From positions 1-42,883 of the forward strand of contig JALSGV010000183.1 in assembly GCA_026982565.1 (NCBI GenBank): 42,883 nucleotides of DNA, in the 5' to 3' direction. The translations under genes and the position numbers were made by a program. Positions 34,861 through 42,883 of the stretch are shown here, piece by piece (the stretch's first letter is position 1; each line of letters starts with the position of its first letter). This stretch comes from Gammaproteobacteria bacterium (lineage in GTDB: Bacteria > Pseudomonadota > Gammaproteobacteria > SZUA-140). The notes under the pieces are model-generated. The model was not told where the DNA came from and did no database searches. It saw nothing but the letters and a program-made list of their open reading frames with translations.

Positions 34861-37800
34861 ATGGCCAATACGTTTGTTCATCTGCATCTCCATTCCGAGT
34901 ACTCCCTGATCGACGGCCTGGTGCGCGTCAAGCCCCTGGTGAGCCGGGTGGCCGACGCGGGCATGCCTGCCGTGGCCGTTACGGATCAGTGTAATCTGTT
35001 TGCCCTGGTCAAGTTCTACCGCGCGGCCATCGCCGCTGGCGTCAAGCCCATCGTCGGTGTCGATCTCAGATTGCAGGATATAACATTGGCCAGGCCGGCG
35101 CGTCTGGTTCTGCTGTGCCAGGATCACCAGGGCTACCTCAATCTGACCCGTCTCATTTCCATGGCCTATCTCAGGGGGCAGTCTCAGGGGGCGCCCTATA
35201 TTCAGCGGGAATGGCTGCACGGTCACAGCGGGGGTCTGATCGCCCTGTCGGGTGGCCACGAAGGTGATGTGGGGCAGGCCCTGCTGGCTGGCAAAGGGGA
35301 GCTGGCGGCGCGATACCTGAGTGAGTGGGAGCAGCTGTTTCCGGGGCGCTACTATCTCCAACTCCAGCGTACCGGCCGCGTCCCCGAGGAGGACTATCTG
35401 CACGCCGTTGTGGAATTGGCCATGAAGAGCGGCGCGCCCGTGGTGGCCAGCAACGATGTGCGTTTTTTGCGGCGTGAGGATTTCGAGGCCCACGAGGCCC
35501 GGGTGTGCATTCACGACGGTCGTACGCTGCACGATCCACGCCGCCCACGCCTCTACAGCGACCAGCAGTACCTGCGCACGCCTGAGGAAATGTCCGCGCT
35601 ATTCGAGGATATCCCGGAGGCTCTGGAAAACACGGTGGAGATCGCGCGCCGCTGCAATCTGGAGCTGACGCTGGGCGAGAATGTCTTGCCTGAGTTTCCC
35701 GTTCCCGAGGGGATGACCACCACCCGTTATTTCACCCAGCAGGTGCGGGAGGGGCTGGAGCAGCGTTTGACCGTGATTCTGGGAAGTGACGATGAGGATC
35801 AAGAGGAGAAGCGACGTAGCTATCATGAGCGCCTCGATCACGAACTGGAAGTCATCAACAACATGGGTTTTCCCGGCTATTTTCTCATCGTCGCCGATTT
35901 TATCCGCTGGGCGCGGGAGAATGATGTGCCGGTAGGGCCTGGCAGGGGCTCGGGCGCCGGTTCGCTGGTGGCCTATGCTCTGGGAATTACCAACCTGGAT
36001 CCATTGGCTTACGATCTGCTATTCGAGCGTTTTCTCAATCCTGAGCGCGTCTCCCTGCCGGATTTCGACGTGGATTTCTGCATGGACGGGCGCGACCGGG
36101 TCATCGAGTACGTGGCGGAACGCTATGGCCGCGAGCGCGTGGCGCAGATCATCACCTACGGCACCATGGCCGCCAAGGCGGTGGTGCGCGACGTGGGGCG
36201 GGTGCTGGGCAACCCCTACGGCTTCGTGGACCAGATCGCCAAGCTGATTCCCTTCGATCTGGGGATCACCCTGGATAAGGCCCTGGAACAGGAAGAGCAG
36301 CTGCGCCGCCGCTACGAAGAGGAAGAGGATGTCCATGCCCTCATCGAGCTGGCCCGTTCCCTGGAAGGCTTGGCGCGCAACGCGGGAAAACATGCCGGTG
36401 GCGTGGTGATCGCCCCCTCGGCCCTGACGGATTTCACGCCGCTGTACTGTGAACAGGGCTCCACGGCGCCGGTCACCCAACTGGACAAGGACGATATCGA
36501 GGCAGTGGGGCTGGTGAAGTTCGATTTCCTGGGCCTGCGCACCCTGACCATCATCGACTGGGCCGTCAAGACCATCAACCGCCAGCTTGCCGACAGGGGC
36601 GGGCCGCCGGTCGATATCGACGCCATACCCCTCGACGACGAGGCGACCTACGAATTACTCAAAAGCAGCCAGACCACGGCCGTCTTCCAGCTCGAGTCGC
36701 GCGGCATGAAAGATCTCATCAAGCGCCAGCAGCCCGATTGTTTCGAGGACATCATCGCCCTGGTGGCCCTTTTCCGGCCCGGCCCCCTGCAGTCCGGCAT
36801 GGTGGACGACTTCATCGACCGCAAGCATGGCCGAGCGCGCGTCAACTATCCCCATCCCGAGCTGGAGCCCATCCTGAAGCCCACCTACGGCGTGATCCTT
36901 TACCAGGAACAGGTCATGCAGATCGCCCAGGTGCTGGCGGGCTATACCCTGGGGCAGGCCGACCTGCTCAGGCGCGCCATGGGCAAGAAGAAGCCAGAGG
37001 AGATGGCCAAGCAGCGCAGTATCTTTCTGGAAGGCGCGGAAGGGCGTGGGGTGGAGCGCGAGCAGGCGGCCTACATCTTCGATCTCATGGAGAAGTTCGC
37101 CGGTTATGGTTTCAACAAGTCGCATTCCGCAGCCTACGCCCTCATCGCCTACCAGACCGCATGGCTCAAGGCCCATTATCCCGCCGCCTTCATGGCCGCC
37201 GTGTTGTCCTCGGACATGGACAATACGGACAAGATCGTCATGTTCATGGACGAATGCCGCTGCATGGGCCTGGCGGTGGAGCCTCCCAATATCAACCGCT
37301 GCGACTACGTCTTCACCGTCAGTGACGACGACACGATTCTCTATGGCCTGGGCGCCATCAAGGGCGTGGGGGCCGCGGCCCTCGACGGCATCCTGGAAGA
37401 GCGCCGCCGGCATGGCGAGTTCCGCGACCTGCTGGACCTGTGCAAGCGCATCGACCTGCGCAAGGCCAACCGCCGCGTATTGGAGGCCCTCATCCGGTGC
37501 GGCGCCCTGGATGTCTTCGACGACAACCGGGCGCGCACCATGGCGTTGCTGGGCAAGACCCTGCAGATGGCGGAGCGCCACCTGCGTGACCAGGCCGCGG
37601 GACAGAGCGATCTCTTCGGCGCCGCCATGGGGCCTGCGCCGGATGGGGCGGTTCAGTGCCGCGTGGAAATACCGGATATTCAGCCCTGGAGCGAGGAGCA
37701 GCGCCTGCTGGGCGAGAAGGAAACCCTGGGCCTGTACCTCACCGGCCATCCCGTGGCGCGCTATGAGAAGGAGCTGGCGGCATTCATCACGGCGCGCATC

Positions 37801-38331
37801 AAGGACCTCAATCCGCGCCGCGAGCAGAGGGTCGTCATCGCCGGCCTGATCGTCGCCATGCGCGCCATGAACACCAAGCGGGGCGAGCGTTTCGCCTTCG
37901 TGACCCTGGACGACGGCACCGGGCGCCTGGAACTGGCCGTCTTCGCCGAGGCCTACCGCAGCTACCGCGATCATCTCGTCAAGGACCGCCTCATCGTGGT
38001 GGAGGGCACGGCCAGCGCCGACGAATACACCGGGGGCTTCCGCATCGGGGTGGAGAAGATTTTCGATATCAATCAGGCGCGGGAGATCTTTGCCAAGCGC
38101 CTGGAGATCGATCTCGGCCGGCGTCCCGTGGAAAAAAGCGTCAGTCACACCCTGGTCGAGATCCTGGCGCCCTTCCGCGAGGGCGACTGCCCCGTATGGA
38201 TCAATTGCACGAACAACACCGCCCGCGCCTCCCTGGCCCTGGGCAGGGAGTGGCAGGTGCATCCCACCGACGAACTGCTGCACCGTCTGGAGGAGATGGC
38301 CGAGGCGGAGGATGTGCGGGTGGTTTATTGA
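34861..38331 (+). CDS. dnaE: DNA polymerase III alpha subunit
   Basis: The replicative polymerase. At 1156 residues it matches E. coli DnaE (1160). The PHP domain opens with FVHLHLHSEYSLIDG; the palm has the catalytic Asp pair PDFDVDF (D401, D403) and the third Asp D555 in VKFDFLGLRTL, the same numbers as in E. coli. A clamp-binding QSDLF at 915-919, the OB fold and a C-terminal tau-binding region follow. The ribosome-binding site is weak, so coupling to rnhB is likely. Its stop is 10 bp before a heptamer repeat array. Confidence 0.98.
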   Translation: MANTFVHLHLHSEYSLIDGLVRVKPLVSRVADAGMPAVAVTDQCNLFALVKFYRAAIAAGVKPIVGVDLRLQDITLARPARLVLLCQDHQGYLNLTRLISMAYLRGQSQGAPYIQREWLHGHSGGLIALSGGHEGDVGQALLAGKGELAARYLSEWEQLFPGRYYLQLQRTGRVPEEDYLHAVVELAMKSGAPVVASNDVRFLRREDFEAHEARVCIHDGRTLHDPRRPRLYSDQQYLRTPEEMSALFEDIPEALENTVEIARRCNLELTLGENVLPEFPVPEGMTTTRYFTQQVREGLEQRLTVILGSDDEDQEEKRRSYHERLDHELEVINNMGFPGYFLIVADFIRWARENDVPVGPGRGSGAGSLVAYALGITNLDPLAYDLLFERFLNPERVSLPDFDVDFCMDGRDRVIEYVAERYGRERVAQIITYGTMAAKAVVRDVGRVLGNPYGFVDQIAKLIPFDLGITLDKALEQEEQLRRRYEEEEDVHALIELARSLEGLARNAGKHAGGVVIAPSALTDFTPLYCEQGSTAPVTQLDKDDIEAVGLVKFDFLGLRTLTIIDWAVKTINRQLADRGGPPVDIDAIPLDDEATYELLKSSQTTAVFQLESRGMKDLIKRQQPDCFEDIIALVALFRPGPLQSGMVDDFIDRKHGRARVNYPHPELEPILKPTYGVILYQEQVMQIAQVLAGYTLGQADLLRRAMGKKKPEEMAKQRSIFLEGAEGRGVEREQAAYIFDLMEKFAGYGFNKSHSAAYALIAYQTAWLKAHYPAAFMAAVLSSDMDNTDKIVMFMDECRCMGLAVEPPNINRCDYVFTVSDDDTILYGLGAIKGVGAAALDGILEERRRHGEFRDLLDLCKRIDLRKANRRVLEALIRCGALDVFDDNRARTMALLGKTLQMAERHLRDQAAGQSDLFGAAMGPAPDGAVQCRVEIPDIQPWSEEQRLLGEKETLGLYLTGHPVARYEKELAAFITARIKDLNPRREQRVVIAGLIVAMRAMNTKRGERFAFVTLDDGTGRLELAVFAEAYRSYRDHLVKDRLIVVEGTASADEYTGGFRIGVEKIFDINQAREIFAKRLEIDLGRRPVEKSVSHTLVEILAPFREGDCPVWINCTNNTARASLALGREWQVHPTDELLHRLEEMAEAEDVRVVY

Positions 38332-38341
38332 GAAGGGGGTA

Positions 38342-38456
38342 AGATACAAGATACAAGGGACAAGGGACAAGGGACAAGAGAAAGACGCTCGAAGTGTGGC
38401 ATCCCATTGCCCCCTTGTATCTTTCCCCTTGTATCTTGTATCTTGTATCTTTCCTT
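38342..38456. repeat. Inverted heptamer-repeat arrays upstream of accA
   Basis: The left array (38342-38383) is AGATACA twice, AGGGACA three times, then AGAGAAA. The right array (38415-38456) reads TTGTATC, TTTCCCC, TTGTATC three times, TTTCCTT, that is, the same heptamers in inverted order. They enclose about 31 bp. GATACAAGATACAAGGG at 38343-38359 is the exact complement of 38426-38442, so the segment can fold with a perfect 17-bp stem and further pairing after a 7-nt bulge. It takes up most of the accA leader. Confidence 0.93.
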
Positions 38457-38471
38457 TTTACTCAGATCAAA

Positions 38472-39428
38472 ATGAAACTAAGCTTCCTCGAATTCGAACA
38501 ACCCATCGCTGAACTGCAGGCCAAGATCGACGAGTTGCGCAATGTGGGTGATGACAACGAACTCAACATCAGCGAGGAGATTTCCCGCCTCGAGGCCAAG
38601 TGCGCCAAGCTGACGGAGTCGATATTCTCGTCCCTCAATGCCTGGCAGATCTCCCAGATGGCGCGGCATCCCCAGCGTCCTTATACCTACGACTACATCG
38701 AGCGTCTTCTTACCGATTTCGAGGAATTGCATGGCGACCGCTGCTATGCCGACGATTATGCCATCGTGGGTGGGATCGGCAGGCTGGACGGGCGTCCGGT
38801 GATGGTCATCGGGCACCAGAAGGGCCGAGACACCAAGGAAAAAGTCAAGCGTAATTTCGGCATGCCCCGTCCCGAGGGCTACCGCAAGGCCCTGCGGCTC
38901 ATGGAAACAGCGGAGCGCTTTCGTCTGCCCATTCTCACATTTATCGATACGCCCGGCGCCTATCCCGGCGTGGGCGCGGAGGAGCGGGGGCAGAGCGAGG
39001 CCATTGCACGCAACCTGCGCGTCATGGCAACACTGCGCACGCCCATTATCTGCACGGTGATCGGTGAGGGCGGTTCAGGTGGGGCCCTGGCCATCGGCGT
39101 AGGAGATCACCTGGGCATGCTGGAATACAGCACCTATTCCGTCATCTCCCCCGAGGGTTGCGCCTCCATTCTGTGGAAGAGCGCGGACAAGGCCTCTGAC
39201 GCGGCGGAGGCCATGGGCATCACATCCAAGCGCCTCAGCGAAATCGGCCTCATCGACGAGATCATTGCCGAGCCCATGGGCGGCGCGCATCGTGACTATG
39301 ACCAGATGGCCGAGTCCGTCAAACAATCCATTACCAACACCCTGTTACGCCTGGACAGCCAGACCCTCGACGAGCTGGTGGAGGCGCGCTACCAGAAACT
39401 GATGGGTTATGGCGTCTTCAACGCCTGA
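38472..39428 (+). CDS. accA: Acetyl-CoA carboxylase carboxyltransferase alpha subunit
   Basis: With AccD, moves the carboxyl group from biotin to acetyl-CoA to make malonyl-CoA. The 318-residue product matches E. coli AccA (319), opening [19 protein letters not shown], with the carboxyltransferase core [18 protein letters not shown] and [16 protein letters not shown]. The open frame extends to 38394 through the repeats but that is not coding. The ATG at 38472 has no clear ribosome-binding site; the repeat array sits 15 bp before it. tilS follows after 32 bp. Confidence 0.97.
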   Translation: MKLSFLEFEQPIAELQAKIDELRNVGDDNELNISEEISRLEAKCAKLTESIFSSLNAWQISQMARHPQRPYTYDYIERLLTDFEELHGDRCYADDYAIVGGIGRLDGRPVMVIGHQKGRDTKEKVKRNFGMPRPEGYRKALRLMETAERFRLPILTFIDTPGAYPGVGAEERGQSEAIARNLRVMATLRTPIICTVIGEGGSGGALAIGVGDHLGMLEYSTYSVISPEGCASILWKSADKASDAAEAMGITSKRLSEIGLIDEIIAEPMGGAHRDYDQMAESVKQSITNTLLRLDSQTLDELVEARYQKLMGYGVFNA

Positions 39429-39460
39429 CCGCTTTTTCAGCGGCGGGAGCGCGCAGGACA

Positions 39461-40879
39461 ATGCCTCAGCCGTTTTTAACCTGCCTGCAAGACAATCTTG
39501 AGCGGCTTCCAGCGGCGCCGCGTTATTTTGTGGCCTACAGCGGTGGCAGGGACTCTCACGTTCTGCTCCATGCCATGGCGTCCCTGAGAGGAAGTCTGCC
39601 CGGCGGCCTGCATGCCATCCATGTGAACCATGGCCTGTCTCTCCAGGCCGCCCATTGGGCCGGGCACTGCCGGTCTGTGTGCGATGCCTTGTCGGTGCCC
39701 CTGCGCGTCGTGACAGTGGATGCCGGGCCGGAGAGGGGAGAGAGTCCCGAGGCCGCGGCGCGCCACGCGCGATACAAGGCTTTCTCCCGTCTCATGGCGA
39801 CGGGAGATTGTCTCCTGACGGCGCATCATCAGGATGACCAGGCGGAAACGCTGTTGTTGCAACTCCTGCGCGGCAGCGGTCCTCACGGCCTGGCGGGTAT
39901 GCCTTTCCAGACGCCGTTTTCTCGGGGTTTGCATGCGCGCCCCTTGCTGGATTTCACCCGCGAGCAGTTGGGCGATTATGCTGCCGCCCAGGGCCTGCGC
40001 TGGGTCGAGGACCCGAGCAACCGGGATACGGGCCTGCGGCGCAATTTCATTCGTCATGAGATTTTCCCGCTGCTGGCTTCGCAATGGCCCGCCGCGGCGG
40101 AAACCCTGTCGCGCAGCGCCGCCCACTGCGCTGACGCAGCACGGTTGTTGGACAGCCTGGCGGACGACGATCTGCGCCAGGTGAGAGGCGCTCAATCGCA
40201 GCAACTGGATATCGAGGCGCTCAGTAAACTGGATGAGATCCGTCAACGCAACGTGATTCGTTACTGGATCAGATCCCAGGGTTTTCCCCTTCCGCAACAA
40301 TCCCATCTTGAGCGCCTGCGGCATGATGTTCTGCAGGCCGCGCCGGACCGCATGCCTCTGGTATGCTGGGCGGACGCCGAAATCAGGCGCTACCGAGACA
40401 CCTTGTACCTCATGCGTCCCCTGAAAGATTTTGATCCCAAGGCGGTGCTGCCTTGGGATTTGCGCGCTCCTCTGCAATTGCCTGGCGGTCTGGGCATGCT
40501 GGAAAGCGCGGTGGAGGAGGGGGGCGGCCTGGCTTTGGAAGCCATGAGGCAGGACGGAGTTTCCGTGCGTTTCAGACAGGGGGGGGAGACCTGCCGCCCG
40601 CCAGGGCGGGGCCATGCCGTGGCCTTGAAAAAGTTGTTTCAGGAGCAGGGCATACCCCCCTGGCAGCGTAATCGGATCCCACTGCTTTATGTTGGGGAAC
40701 AGTTGGCGGCTGTTGTCGGGGTGTGTAACTGCGAGCCTTTCGTCGTAGCAGACGGTGTTTCCGGTGTGGTCGTGCGCCTGAGGCCCTCGCTCATTTCCCC
40801 TTTCCCAGGGGACGGCATCGCTAAACTGAAGTTCTTTCAGTTTTTCCCATGTAATCCTGCGAAAAGTCGTTTTGAATAA
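39461..40879 (+). CDS. tilS: tRNA(Ile)-lysidine synthase TilS, 3' end altered by an insertion sequence
   Basis: Converts the wobble cytidine of tRNA-Ile(CAU) to lysidine, giving AUA decoding; essential in most bacteria. The ATP-pyrophosphatase loop is YSGGRDS (S27-S32), followed by ARHARYKAF, HHQDDQAETLLLQLLRGSG and a C-terminal substrate-binding domain (about 230-450). The left terminal repeat of the insertion sequence begins at 40822, in codon 454. The last 18 residues (KLKFFQFFPCNPAKSRFE) are therefore read from the element and replace whatever end the gene had. The catalytic part is intact and the native-type length (about 453) exceeds that of E. coli (432), so the protein is probably active. 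Confidence 0.9.
   Translation: MPQPFLTCLQDNLERLPAAPRYFVAYSGGRDSHVLLHAMASLRGSLPGGLHAIHVNHGLSLQAAHWAGHCRSVCDALSVPLRVVTVDAGPERGESPEAAARHARYKAFSRLMATGDCLLTAHHQDDQAETLLLQLLRGSGPHGLAGMPFQTPFSRGLHARPLLDFTREQLGDYAAAQGLRWVEDPSNRDTGLRRNFIRHEIFPLLASQWPAAAETLSRSAAHCADAARLLDSLADDDLRQVRGAQSQQLDIEALSKLDEIRQRNVIRYWIRSQGFPLPQQSHLERLRHDVLQAAPDRMPLVCWADAEIRRYRDTLYLMRPLKDFDPKAVLPWDLRAPLQLPGGLGMLESAVEEGGGLALEAMRQDGVSVRFRQGGETCRPPGRGHAVALKKLFQEQGIPPWQRNRIPLLYVGEQLAAVVGVCNCEPFVVADGVSGVVVRLRPSLISPFPGDGIAKLKFFQFFPCNPAKSRFE
40822..40844 (+). repeat. Left terminal inverted repeat of the IS
   Basis: TAAACTGAAGTTC (first 13 bases) is identical to the complement of the right end; the 23-bp arm matches at 20 positions. 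Confidence 0.8.
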
Positions 40880-40886
40880 ACGACTT
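40864..40886 (+). terminator. 9-bp hairpin at the tilS stop, inside the IS
   Basis: AAGTCGTTT (40864-40872) and AAACGACTT (40878-40886) form a perfect 9-bp stem around TGAAT; the TAA of tilS lies at 40877-40879. There is no T-run after it, so a terminator role is uncertain. It may shield the transposase from host-gene transcription or translation, as many insertion sequences do near the left end. Confidence 0.4.
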
Positions 40887-40971
40887 GAGCAGTTATTGGG
40901 TGCTATTTTCACATTATTGTGTACCCATGTAATTAGCTTGCTATTTGCCAAAAATGGTGTATGCTAAGGGT

Positions 40972-42678
40972 ATGCACATCGACGTGGTCCCCAATCGTAA
41001 TTCGCGCCCGGCTTACCTGCTTCGGGAATCGTATCGTGACGGAAAGAAAGTCAGAAAGCGCACCATTGCCAACCTTTCCTCCCTTTCGGATGAACAAATC
41101 AGGGCCTTTCGGGCCATTCTTGCGGGGCAGAAGCTGGCGCCTGTTAAGGCCCTGTTCGAGATCGAGAAGTCCCGCGCCCATGGCCATGTCGATGCCGTAC
41201 GTGTAGCCATGTTGCGCCTGAAGGTGCCGGCCTTGTTATCCTTCCGGCCTTGCCGCGAACGGGATCTGGTCTGCGCCATGGTCGCAGCGCGGGTCGTGGC
41301 ACCCCATACCAAGCTGGCCACCACCCGTTGGTGGCACACCACCACGCTGGCGGAGGACTTTGGCGTCATGGATGCGACCGAGGACGACTTATATGCGGCG
41401 ATGGACTGGCTGCTGGCGCGCCAGGACAGGATCCAGAAGAAACTCGCGGCCCGGCATCTGCGGGAGGGCTGCCGGGTGCTGTACGATCTCTCGTCGAGTT
41501 ACTTCGAGGGCAAGACCTGTCCCCTGGCCCGAATTGGCTACAGCCGCGATGGCAAAAGGGGCAAGCCACAGGTCAACTACGGCTTGTTGGCCGATACGCG
41601 GGGCTGTCCGGTGGCGGTGTCGGTATACGAGGGCAATACCGCGGATCCAAAAACGCTGATGCCGGAGATTGAGCGGCTGCGGCACGATTTCGGCATCACC
41701 CAGCTGGTGATGGTTGGGGACCGAGGGATGATCTCGCAGAAGGCGATCGAGGCTTTGCGTGAGCAGGAGGGTATCGGCTGGATCACCGCGCTCAAGAGCG
41801 GCGCCATCCGCGCCTTGATCGATCAGGGGCAACTCCAGATGGGACTGTTCGATGAGCGCAACCTGTTTGAGTTCACCCACCCCGACTATCCGCGCGAACG
41901 CCTGATTGCCTGCCGCAATCCGGCGTTGGCCGCCTTACGTGCGCGCAAGCGTGAAGACCTGCTGCAGGCCACCGAGAAGCAGCTGGAGAAGATACGCACC
42001 CTGGTGCAAAGTGGCCGGTTGCGCGGTCAGGACAAGATCGGCTTGCGCGTCGGCAAGGTGATCAACCAGTACAAGGTGGCCAAGCACTTCATGCTGGATA
42101 TCCAGGATCAGTCGTTTGCGTTCCAGCGTTCTGATACGCGCATCGCCGCCGAAGCGGCGCTGGACGGGCTCTACGTCATTCGCACCTCGGTGCCCGCCAT
42201 GCGCATGGACAGTGCCGAGTGCGTACGGCACTACAAATCCCTGGCCCAGGTCGAACGGGCATTCCGCACGCTGAAATCCGTCGACCTGCGGATCCGCCCG
42301 ATCCATCATCGCTTGGCCGATCGGGTGCGCGCGCATATCTTTTTGTGCATGCTCGCCTATTACGTCGAGTGGCATATGCGCGAAGCGTGGCGCGAATTGT
42401 TGTTTGCCGACACCGATCAAGAGGCCAAAGCCACATGCGATCCAGTGGCGCCCGCGCGGCGTTCCGCCGCCGCCGAGCGCAAAGCCAGCACCCACACGCT
42501 CGACGACGGCACGCCAGCCCATTCCTTCGCCACCTTGATGGACGAACTCTCGACAATCGTGCGCAATACCTGCCGCTCACCCCAGGCGGGTGATAACGCC
42601 CCCACCTTCCACGTCACCACTCAACCTAATCCCAAACAAAGGCGCGCCATCGAACTGATACAACAAATAACCCTGTAG
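40972..42678 (+). CDS. IS1634-family DDE transposase
   Basis: An RNase H-fold transposase of the IS4 superfamily, 568 residues from ATG 40972 (TTG 40945 and ATG 40954 are alternatives; none has a well-placed ribosome-binding site). It starts MHIDVVPNRNSRPAYLLRESY as in related elements. The catalytic residues are likely the Asp of YDLSSSYFEG, the Asp of MVGDRGMIS and the Glu of SLAQVERAFRTLKS, in the order and spacing of IS4-type DDE enzymes with a beta-strand insertion before the Glu. The frame is intact, so the element may still be active. Confidence 0.9.
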   Translation: MHIDVVPNRNSRPAYLLRESYRDGKKVRKRTIANLSSLSDEQIRAFRAILAGQKLAPVKALFEIEKSRAHGHVDAVRVAMLRLKVPALLSFRPCRERDLVCAMVAARVVAPHTKLATTRWWHTTTLAEDFGVMDATEDDLYAAMDWLLARQDRIQKKLAARHLREGCRVLYDLSSSYFEGKTCPLARIGYSRDGKRGKPQVNYGLLADTRGCPVAVSVYEGNTADPKTLMPEIERLRHDFGITQLVMVGDRGMISQKAIEALREQEGIGWITALKSGAIRALIDQGQLQMGLFDERNLFEFTHPDYPRERLIACRNPALAALRARKREDLLQATEKQLEKIRTLVQSGRLRGQDKIGLRVGKVINQYKVAKHFMLDIQDQSFAFQRSDTRIAAEAALDGLYVIRTSVPAMRMDSAECVRHYKSLAQVERAFRTLKSVDLRIRPIHHRLADRVRAHIFLCMLAYYVEWHMREAWRELLFADTDQEAKATCDPVAPARRSAAAERKASTHTLDDGTPAHSFATLMDELSTIVRNTCRSPQAGDNAPTFHVTTQPNPKQRRAIELIQQITL

Positions 42679-42737
42679 CCAGTACCACGCACCACGGATC
42701 CAAGTTAACTCTTTGAACCGGCAAACAAAACTGCATG

Positions 42738-42760
42738 AAAACTACAGGAACTTCAGTTTA
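42738..42760 (-). repeat. Right terminal inverted repeat of the IS
   Basis: AAAACTACAGGAACTTCAGT and the next three bases (TTA) are the complement of the left arm with three mismatches. It ends 82 bp after the transposase stop. Confidence 0.8.
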
Positions 42761-42883
42761 ATCCCTACCTCAACTTCCATCGCCCCTGCTTCTTTCCCGT
42801 CCCGCACATCGACAGCAAGGGCAAGGTGAAAAAACGCTACCCCTTTGAGGAGATGAAGACCCCCTATGAAAAGCTCAAATCAC
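42760..42883 (+). pseudogene. C-terminal fragment of an integrase-core transposase (runs off the window)
   Basis: In frame from 42760, the translation begins NPYLNFHRPCFFPV and continues with KGKVKKRYPFEEMKTPYEKL before the window ends. This wording is typical of the end of rve-type transposases of IS481/ISNCY kind. The frame opens only at 42739 inside the terminal repeat, with a TGA at 42736, so the catalytic N-terminal part is gone. It is unrelated to the IS1634-like enzyme. Confidence 0.75.

Larger units (their letters stand above)
40822..42760 (+). mobile_element. IS1634-like insertion sequence
   Basis: About 1.94 kb bounded by imperfect inverted repeats of 23 bp and containing one transposase gene that fills most of it. 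The left end lies inside the 3' end of tilS; the right end borders a fragment of a different transposase. Flanking pentamers are ATCGC on the left and ATCCC on the right, so there is no exact target duplication. Confidence 0.85.

Noticed and set aside
36655-38370. 571-codon open frame opposite dnaE
   Set aside because: Codon-bias shadow of dnaE with no protein family wording.
39476-40951. 491-codon open frame opposite tilS
   Set aside because: Shadow frame; tilS motifs are intact on the plus strand.

Overview
The window is chromosomal DNA from a gammaproteobacterium. The basis is the order of its housekeeping genes: tRNA-Leu/rnr-rlmB-rpsF-rpsR-rplI-dnaB-alr-radA, then dapC-dapD-dapE, then map-glnD divergent from rpsB-tsf-pyrH-frr-uppS-cdsA-dxr-rseP-bamA-skp-fabZ-rnhB-dnaE-accA-tilS. 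A PilZ protein of the P. aeruginosa PA4608 type, a rhombosortase and a DUF2232 membrane protein between rpsR and rplI fit a free-living, probably Chromatiales-like or other environmental lineage, but the genus cannot be read from this sequence. Most genes look GC-rich; two accessory stretches stand out.

Layout. 1-307 is a gene-free flank with a 98-bp nested palindrome. 308-394 is tRNA-Leu(CAG) on the minus strand, divergent from rnr. 497-9946 is a tight plus-strand series for RNA decay, 23S rRNA methylation, ribosomal proteins S6/S18/L9, replicative helicase, alanine racemase and RadA. 9977-14074 is a lower-GC single-module non-ribosomal peptide synthetase (C-A-T-TE) lying between radA and the pilZ gene. 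14087-17769 (minus) holds the PilZ protein and three lysine/diaminopimelate genes. 17831-18745 is an EamA-type transporter convergent with the minus-strand map-glnD-rhombosortase operon (22791 down to 18760). A 399-bp divergent control region (22792-23190) carries the rpsB promoter and a structured S2-type leader. 23191-40879 is the long plus-strand cluster for translation, isoprenoid/phospholipid and envelope assembly, DNA polymerase III alpha, acetyl-CoA carboxylase alpha and tRNA-Ile lysidine synthase. 40822-42760 is an IS1634-like insertion sequence, followed by the tail of a second, unrelated transposase running off the window.

How it works together. Several groups supply cell-envelope precursors (alr, dapC/D/E for peptidoglycan; uppS for undecaprenyl phosphate; dxr for isoprenoids; cdsA for phospholipid; fabZ and accA for fatty acids; bamA, skp and rseP for outer-membrane assembly and stress sensing), interleaved with translation and replication genes. 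Many junctions are ATGA or GTGA stop/start overlaps, which suggests translational coupling.

Points most worth a second look: the orphan NRPS with an isoleucine-like specificity code; loss of lpxD, lpxA and lpxB from their usual places around fabZ; two intergenic heptamer-repeat arrays, one folding into a perfect 17-bp stem in front of accA; a REP-like palindrome that supplies the end of the rhombosortase gene; and an insertion sequence whose two flanks do not belong together. No CRISPR array, rRNA gene, integrase or phage module was seen.
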